Source of the DNA: Mycobacterium sp. GA-1285
Lineage (GTDB): Bacteria; Actinomycetota; Actinomycetes; Mycobacteriales; Mycobacteriaceae
NCBI RefSeq assembly: GCF_001499905.1
Contig: NZ_LQIS01000009.1
Location: 1-64,000 of the forward strand
DNA: 64,000 bases
Direction: 5' to 3'
The position numbers and the translations under genes are program-made. The first letter of the stretch is position 1; every line of letters starts with the position of its first letter. The notes under the pieces were generated by a model that had not been told where the DNA came from, did no database searches, and saw nothing but the letters and a program-made list of their open reading frames with translations. Positions 59,464 to 64,000 of this stretch are shown here, one piece after another.

Positions 59464-59706
59464 ATGAACACCAACACCACTCACCGCTTCGCCCGCTTCG
59501 TCGCGCTCCCGGTCCTCGCGGCCGGAATCCTCGGCGGGGCACTGGGTTTCGCCGGGGCCGCCAGCGCCGGCACCTACTCCCCCGACAACACGCCGCGCCC
59601 GGGCATCGTCGCGACGCCCAACGTCCACGCTCCGGGAGTCCAGTCAGGAACGCACGGACACCGCATCGATCACATCGAGTACGAACAGCCGACCTGGCAC
59701 CGCTGA
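59464..59706 (+). CDS. Small secreted protein
   Basis: 80 residues: signal peptide 1-35 (FARFVALPVLAAGILGGALGF, then ASA), and a ~45-residue mature chain rich in His, Pro and Gly (GTHGHRIDHIEYEQPTWHR). Mature peptides like this are common in mycobacteria, with no known function; the His-rich end could bind metal. ATG at 59464 has GGAGG upstream. Followed by a GC-rich palindromic stretch (AGCGGGGGCACC and its complement, about 59721-59749) that looks like a terminator. Confidence 0.75.
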   Translation: MNTNTTHRFARFVALPVLAAGILGGALGFAGAASAGTYSPDNTPRPGIVATPNVHAPGVQSGTHGHRIDHIEYEQPTWHR

Positions 59707-59762
59707 GGCGCGACACGAAGAGCGGGGGCACCGATCCGGTGCCCCCGCTTTCACGTGTTCCG

Positions 59763-60305
59763 TCAGACCGCGGTCAATACTTCGGCGGTCTGGAGAGCCT
59801 GGGCTACGCCCGAGACGATCGAGGCCAACCGGATCACCTCGAAGACGACCGTCCGCGACACCGGGTTCTCGCTGCCGTCGCGCAGTGTCTTCTCGTGCGC
59901 CGCGACGCAGTGGCCGCATCCGTTGATCGCCGACACCGCCAGCGACCACAGCTCGAAATCCTCCTTGGCCACACCGGGATTGCCGATGATGTTCATCCGC
60001 AGCCCCGCCCGCAGGTCGTCATAGGCGCCGTCGAGCTGGCCCCTGGTGCGATAGAAGACGTTGTTCATCCCCATGATCGCGGCCGCGCCGAGGGCGGCGT
60101 TGTATGCCTCCTGGCTGAGGATGTCCAGAGCGTCCTCGGCGATCTCGCGCAGCAGCCGCTCGTTCTTGGTCGCCGCGGCGGTCGCCACCAGTGCGCCCCA
60201 GAGCTGCTCCTCGGACAGCTCGGTGGTCTTGACGATGCTGCCGAAGTTCAGCTTCAGATCCTTGGCGTATTCGGGAAGCGCTTCCTTGATGTTGTCGATG
60301 CTCAT
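59763..60305 (-). CDS. ahpD: Alkyl hydroperoxide reductase AhpD
   Basis: 180-residue all-helical carboxymuconolactone decarboxylase-fold reductase. Proton-relay and redox residues E118, C130, C133 (CGHC) and H137 are in the positions known from M. tuberculosis AhpD. It reduces AhpC through lipoamide of the DlaT/Lpd system and so regenerates peroxidase activity. ATG at 60305, two bases after the ahpC stop. Confidence 0.96.
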   Translation of the reverse strand: MSIDNIKEALPEYAKDLKLNFGSIVKTTELSEEQLWGALVATAAATKNERLLREIAEDALDILSQEAYNAALGAAAIMGMNNVFYRTRGQLDGAYDDLRAGLRMNIIGNPGVAKEDFELWSLAVSAINGCGHCVAAHEKTLRDGSENPVSRTVVFEVIRLASIVSGVAQALQTAEVLTAV

Positions 60306-60307
60306 GG

Positions 60308-60895
60308 TCACACCGCCTCTGCCAGCAGCTCGGCCGGCTTGATCGTCGGATCGCCCTTCTTCCAGTTGCAGGCGCACAGCTCGTCGGACTGCAGCGCGTC
60401 GAGCACCCGCAGCACCTCGTCGACGTTGCGGCCCACCGAGCCCGCGGTGACCGACACGAACTGGATCTCGTTGTTCGGGTCGACGATGAACGTCGCCCGG
60501 TCGGCCACGCCGTCGGCGTTGAGGACGCCGGTGGCCAGCGACAGCTCGCGCTTGAGGTCCGAAGCCATCGGGAACGGCAGCGTCTTGAGGTCCTCGTGCT
60601 GGGCGCGCCACTGGAAGTGGACGAACTCGTTGTCGACGGACACGCCGATGACCTTGGCGTCGCGGTCCTCGAAGTCCTCGTTGAGCTTGCCGAAGGCGGC
60701 GATCTCCGTCGGGCACACGAAGGTGAAATCCTTCGGCCAGAAGAAGACGATCCGCCACTTGCCCTCGTGGTCCTCGCTGGTCACGCGGGTGAAGTAGTCG
60801 TCGGGCTGCTTGGCATCGACCTCGGTGAGGTCACCGCCGACCACCGCCGCCATGTCGTACCGGGGGAACTGGTCACCGATTGTCAACAATGCCAT
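60308..60895 (-). CDS. ahpC: Alkyl hydroperoxide reductase AhpC (peroxiredoxin)
   Basis: 195-residue typical two-Cys peroxiredoxin. Peroxidatic C61 (FTFVCPTE), resolving C174 and the extra C176 in [10 protein letters not shown], as in the mycobacterial enzyme. Breaks down hydrogen and organic peroxides and peroxynitrite. ATG at 60895 ([11 protein letters not shown]) chosen over an upstream ATG at 60907 because AAGGA lies at the right distance. No oxyR gene is next to it; the upstream gene is an unrelated small ORF. Confidence 0.97.
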   Translation of the reverse strand: MALLTIGDQFPRYDMAAVVGGDLTEVDAKQPDDYFTRVTSEDHEGKWRIVFFWPKDFTFVCPTEIAAFGKLNEDFEDRDAKVIGVSVDNEFVHFQWRAQHEDLKTLPFPMASDLKRELSLATGVLNADGVADRATFIVDPNNEIQFVSVTAGSVGRNVDEVLRVLDALQSDELCACNWKKGDPTIKPAELLAEAV

Positions 60896-61118
60896 CGCAA
60901 GCACCATCCTTATCGCTCTAGTTTGGATTCAGTCCAGATTACGTATTCGATCATCGGCCTTCGGCGGTGCGAAGGCAAGCTAAACGAGCGTGATTGTGGA
61001 CACATCGGCGTGGTGAAATGGGTTCGCTGTCAGCATATTTCGGCAGCCAGCACAGCGCCCCGCCGCATCGGCCGGCGGACGGCACCGTGATTCCAGCGGC
61101 GTTGCTACCGTCGAAGGA

Positions 61119-61373
61119 ATGTCGAACATCTCCGAAAACGACCGCATCGAGGACGTCACCCCCGGCGACATCGTCCTCGTCGACCGGGGCGCCGAACCCG
61201 TCCCGTGCAAGGTGGTGCACAAGGACGTCAACGACGGCACGTCCGTCATCACCTACGAAATCGACGACGGTACGACGTTCCAGGTCGAATACGCGGCGGG
61301 CACCAGGGTGACCCGCAGCCTCGAGGCCAAGTGGGAGTCCGGGCAAAGCCCGACGCAGCACAAGCCCGTCTGA
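61119..61373 (+). CDS. Small conserved hypothetical protein
   Basis: 84 residues, acidic. Strand-rich pattern VTPGDIVLVDRGAEPVPCKVVHKDVNDGTSVITYEIDDGTTFQVEYAAGTRVTR looks like a small SH3-type barrel. No family recognised with certainty. ATG at 61119. It is 22 bases before the acyl-CoA dehydrogenase start, so probably in one transcript with it. Confidence 0.6.
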   Translation: MSNISENDRIEDVTPGDIVLVDRGAEPVPCKVVHKDVNDGTSVITYEIDDGTTFQVEYAAGTRVTRSLEAKWESGQSPTQHKPV

Positions 61374-61395
61374 CCGGGTGACTATCGTGGCGGGC

Positions 61396-62688
61396 ATGGA
61401 TTTCGCGATGTCGGCCAAGGCTCAGGACTACCACCAACGCCTGACCGAGTTCATGACGGAGTTCGTCTTCCCCGCCGAAGCCGAATACCACCGCTACCGC
61501 GAAGAGGCGGGCCCCAAGGACCACACGGTCCCGCCGATCATCGAGGACCTCAAAAAGCTCGCCAAGGAGCGCGGGCTATGGAATCTGTTCCTGCCGGCCG
61601 AATCCGGCCTGACCAACCTCGAATACGCGCAGCTCGCCGAGTTGACCGGCTGGAGCATGGAGATCGCGCCGGAGGTCACCAACTGCGCGGCCCCGGACAC
61701 CGGCAACATGGAGACGCTGCACCTCTTCGCCAACGAGCAGCAGCGCAAGCAGTGGCTCGAACCCCTGCTCGCCGGCGAGATCCGCAGCGCCTTCGCGATG
61801 ACCGAACCGGCGGTCGCCTCCAGCGATGCGCGCAACATCGAGACCACGATGCTGCGCGACGGCGACGACTACGTCATCAACGGTCGCAAATGGTGGATCA
61901 CCGGCGCGGCCGACCCGCGCTGCAAGATCCTGATCGTGATGGGCCGCACCAATCCGGATGCCGCCAGCCACCAGCAGCAGTCGATGATCCTGGTGCCCGT
62001 CGACACGCCGGGCGTCGACATCCAGCGGTCGCTTCCGGTGTTCGGCTGGCAGGATCAGCACGGGCACTGCGAGATCGTGTTCGACAACGCACGGGTGCCC
62101 GCCGAGAACCTGCTTCACGAAGAGGGCAGCGGGTTCGCGATCGCCCAGGCCCGCCTCGGTCCCGGCCGTATCCACCACTGCATGCGCGCGATCGGCGCCG
62201 CCGAGCGGGCGCTGGCGCTGATGATCGACCGGGTGCAGAAGCGCGTGGCGTTCGGCAAGCCGCTGTCCGAGCAGGGCGTCGTGCGTGAGTCGATCGCCAA
62301 GTCGCGCAACCAGATCGACCAGGCTCGCCTGCTGTGTCACAAGGCGGCATGGACCATCGACCAGCAGGGAAACAAGAGCAAGGACGCACAGGTGCTGGTC
62401 GCTCAGATCAAGGCCGTGGCCCCGCAGATGGCCTGCGACGTCATCGACCGCGCCATCCAGGTGCACGGCGGTATGGGCGTCAGCGACGACGTGCCCCTGG
62501 CCCGGTTGTATGCCTGGCACCGCGCGATGCGGCTGTTCGACGGACCCGACGAGGTGCACATGCGGACCATCGCCCGCGCCGAACTCGGCAGGGAGAAAAG
62601 CGCTTTCGCGACGGCGGCGAGCCGCCAATCAGCTGCAGCGGCGAGCCGCCAATCGAGTGACGCGGCGGTGACTGGCGGGAATCGATAG
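61396..62688 (+). CDS. fadE2: Acyl-CoA dehydrogenase FadE2 (Rv0154c-like)
   Basis: 430 residues, acyl-CoA dehydrogenase of the ACAD10/11-like group. MTEPAVASSDARNIETT (about 135-151), KWWITGAADPRCKILIVMG, and IQVHGGMGVSDDVPLARLYAWHRAMRLFDGPDEVHMRTIARAEL are diagnostic. The last ~25 residues (AASRQSAAAASRQSS) are a low-complexity extension encoded by a 17-bp repeat. ATG at 61396; upstream GTG possible. Its stop is directly followed by ptpB, the same pairing as Rv0154c-Rv0153c. Confidence 0.92.
   Translation: MDFAMSAKAQDYHQRLTEFMTEFVFPAEAEYHRYREEAGPKDHTVPPIIEDLKKLAKERGLWNLFLPAESGLTNLEYAQLAELTGWSMEIAPEVTNCAAPDTGNMETLHLFANEQQRKQWLEPLLAGEIRSAFAMTEPAVASSDARNIETTMLRDGDDYVINGRKWWITGAADPRCKILIVMGRTNPDAASHQQQSMILVPVDTPGVDIQRSLPVFGWQDQHGHCEIVFDNARVPAENLLHEEGSGFAIAQARLGPGRIHHCMRAIGAAERALALMIDRVQKRVAFGKPLSEQGVVRESIAKSRNQIDQARLLCHKAAWTIDQQGNKSKDAQVLVAQIKAVAPQMACDVIDRAIQVHGGMGVSDDVPLARLYAWHRAMRLFDGPDEVHMRTIARAELGREKSAFATAASRQSAAAASRQSSDAAVTGGNR
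62614..62654. repeat. 17-bp direct repeat in the fadE2 3' end
   Basis: GCGGCGAGCCGCCAATC occurs at 62614-62630 and 62638-62654, a 24-bp period. Each copy includes the self-complementary GGCGG-CGAG-CCGCC, so either can fold. It encodes the ASRQS repeats at the protein's C-terminus and may result from local duplication. Confidence 0.75.
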
Positions 62689-63492
62689 GTGGCGGGCGAC
62701 CACGAAGCCCTGTCAGGGGCGTGGAACTTCCGCGACATCGCCGAGCAGACCGGTATCCGACCCGGGCAGTTCTTCCGGTCCAGCGAGCTGAGCGGGCTGG
62801 ACGATTCGGGCCGGGACCTGTTGCGCCGCTTGCACATCACCGATGTCGCCGACTTGCGCTCCGAACGAGAAGTCGAGCGGCGCGGGCCGGGTCGGGTACC
62901 GGACGGCGTCGCGATACACCGACTGCCGTTTCACGAGCTGGCCAAGCCCGGCGCGGAGGCCCCGCATGAGCAGAGCTTCCAGCGCATGATGACCGAGAAG
63001 CCCGACGACGAGGACGTCACGGTGGCGGCGGCCCGGTTCATGACCGACGAGTACCAGAAGTTCCCGACGCTGCCTGGCGCGCACCTCGCTGTGCGGCAGG
63101 TCATTTCGATGCTCGCCGAGCAGCGACCGGTCATCGCGCACTGCTTTGCGGGCAAGGACCGCACGGGCTTCACGGTAGCGACGGTGCTCGAAGCTGTGGG
63201 CGTGAATCGCGACGCCATCGTGGCCGACTTCCTGCGGAGCAATGAGGCGGTGCCGCAGTTGCGCGAAAGCATCCTGGAGTCGATCCGCAACCGGTCAGAG
63301 GAGAGCACCGACGAGATCGTCACCTTCGCCGAGGCGCGGCTCACCGAGGAGGTGCTCGGAGTGCGCGAGGACTACCTCGATACCGCGCGACGTTCGATCG
63401 TCGACAACTACGGCTCGGTGCGGGGCTACCTCGAGGCCGCCGGCGTCACCGACGACGAGGTCGTGCGCCTGCGCGCGGTCCTGCTCGGCTGA
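62689..63492 (+). CDS. ptpB: Tyrosine/lipid phosphatase PtpB (Rv0153c-like)
   Basis: 267 residues. The Cx5R active-site loop is H-C152-FAGKD157-R158-TG, including the Lys and Asp that let PtpB act on phosphotyrosine, phosphoserine and phosphoinositides. The N-terminal NFRDIAEQTG and DLRSEREVER blocks are also family features. In pathogens it is secreted into host cells; here, in a probable saprophyte, its role is unknown. GTG start directly after the fadE2 stop. Confidence 0.93.
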   Translation: MAGDHEALSGAWNFRDIAEQTGIRPGQFFRSSELSGLDDSGRDLLRRLHITDVADLRSEREVERRGPGRVPDGVAIHRLPFHELAKPGAEAPHEQSFQRMMTEKPDDEDVTVAAARFMTDEYQKFPTLPGAHLAVRQVISMLAEQRPVIAHCFAGKDRTGFTVATVLEAVGVNRDAIVADFLRSNEAVPQLRESILESIRNRSEESTDEIVTFAEARLTEEVLGVREDYLDTARRSIVDNYGSVRGYLEAAGVTDDEVVRLRAVLLG

Positions 63493-63499
63493 ATCCGCC

Positions 63500-64000
63500 T
63501 CAGCCGCCGCCCTTTTCGGCCTCGTACTTCTGATTCATGTGCTCGATCGCGGACAGCTGCGTCTGGGCCAGGTCCGCGCGCACATCGCGGGCGCGCGCCG
63601 CGGCGTCGAGTGTCGGCTGGGCCTGGCCCTGGAAGTGCGGCATGACCTCGGCGGCGAACAGTTCCGCCGAGCGCCTGGTCGCGGCGGGATTGGCCCATTC
63701 GTGGCCCATCTGGAGCATGCACCCGAAGCCGCCGGACTGATCCCACAACCGCTGCACCTGCGCGCGAGCCTGGTCGGGCGTACCGATCACACCCGCACCG
63801 GCGTTGTTGATGATGTCGACGACCTCGTCGATGTTCTCGCCGGGCACCTCCATCTGCGGGAACGCCGCGACCTTCTGGAAGTAGCGGTACCAGTGTTCGA
63901 TACCGAAGCGGACGTCGGCGCGAGCCTGCTCCTCGGTTTCGGCGATGTGCATGGGGCACACCAACGACCAGTTGCGGCGGTCGACCGTGGTGCCGAACGC
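63500..64000 (-). CDS. LLM-class flavin-dependent oxidoreductase, cut by the window edge
   Basis: The C-terminal ~167 residues of a luciferase-like monooxygenase-family protein; the frame remains open to base 64000 (AFGTTVDRRNWSLVCPMH). Typical features: AETEEQARADVRFGIEHWYRYF, VIGTPDQARAQVQRLWDQSGGFGCMLQMGHEWA. The C-terminus KYEAEKGGG is a natural end. These enzymes use FMN or F420; the cofactor site is in the missing N-terminal part. Confidence 0.85.
   Translation of the reverse strand, partial: AFGTTVDRRNWSLVCPMHIAETEEQARADVRFGIEHWYRYFQKVAAFPQMEVPGENIDEVVDIINNAGAGVIGTPDQARAQVQRLWDQSGGFGCMLQMGHEWANPAATRRSAELFAAEVMPHFQGQAQPTLDAAARARDVRADLAQTQLSAIEHMNQKYEAEKGGG

Noticed and set aside
58596..60797. 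733-residue plus-strand frame over the regulator and ahpCD genes
   Set aside because: Composition is shadow-like, and well-supported genes occupy the other strand throughout.

Overview
The window is high-GC actinobacterial DNA, and its gene content points to a mycobacterium, most likely a fast-growing Mycolicibacterium. Markers include a complete mce1 operon, ESX-1-type secretion genes (mycP/eccE/espB/espL), SigG, PtpB, AhpC/AhpD, the monoacylglycerol lipase of the Rv0183 type and CYP138-like P450s. From memory, two blocks follow the M. tuberculosis gene order: Rv0135c-Rv0139 on the left and roughly Rv0153c-Rv0185 from 16.4 kb rightwards. A stretch holding a carbohydrate-modification cluster and the tail of an ESX-1 locus lies between them.

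Layout. 0-0.15 kb: the last codons of a transposase-like gene and a strong hairpin. 0.15-7.1 kb: an SDR/NTF2-fold gene pair behind a perfect KstR-type operator, a small secreted protein, MsrB-MsrA, two tandem P450s with a divergent TetR regulator, and a second TetR gene. 7.1-10.9 kb: an undescribed-looking set of a class I methyltransferase, a GT4 glycosyltransferase, a second methyltransferase and an alpha/alpha-toroid protein. The same 12-bp inverted-repeat core lies at the start of the adjacent tetR gene and on the promoter of the glycosyltransferase operon. 11-16.4 kb: a DUF3224 protein and mycP1-eccE1-espB-espL. 16.4-30.7 kb: metallohydrolase/DUF2786 pair, lipases, sigG, DUF4436 membrane protein, NDMA-dependent alcohol dehydrogenase (second KstR-type site), pirin, sugar-dehydrogenase-like lipoprotein, phosphodiester glycosidase, a large repeat-tailed exported protein, fructosamine kinase and DUF1275 protein.

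30.7-46.2 kb is the mce1 locus on the minus strand: mce1R (divergent), fadD5, yrbE1A, yrbE1B, mce1A-F and four Mce-associated membrane genes. Most junctions overlap by ATGA or GTGA, as expected for one lipid importer complex. fadD5 is split by a one-base frameshift directly before its ATP-binding loop. 46.2-64 kb: SRPBCC protein, thioesterase, AdhE1, two acyl-CoA dehydrogenases, TetR, microproteins, the three-subunit transhydrogenase (pntAA-pntAB-pntB), a second DUF4436 protein, a two-component system, ahpCD without an adjacent oxyR, FadE2, PtpB and a luciferase-like monooxygenase cut by the right edge.

Functionally the region is about cell-envelope and lipid handling: lipid import (Mce1), beta-oxidation enzymes (FadD5, FadE), sterol-type regulation (two KstR-like sites), type VII secretion, and redox defence (Msr, AhpCD, Pnt). 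No rRNA, tRNA or CRISPR array was seen. No stretch over 300 bases lacks a gene.
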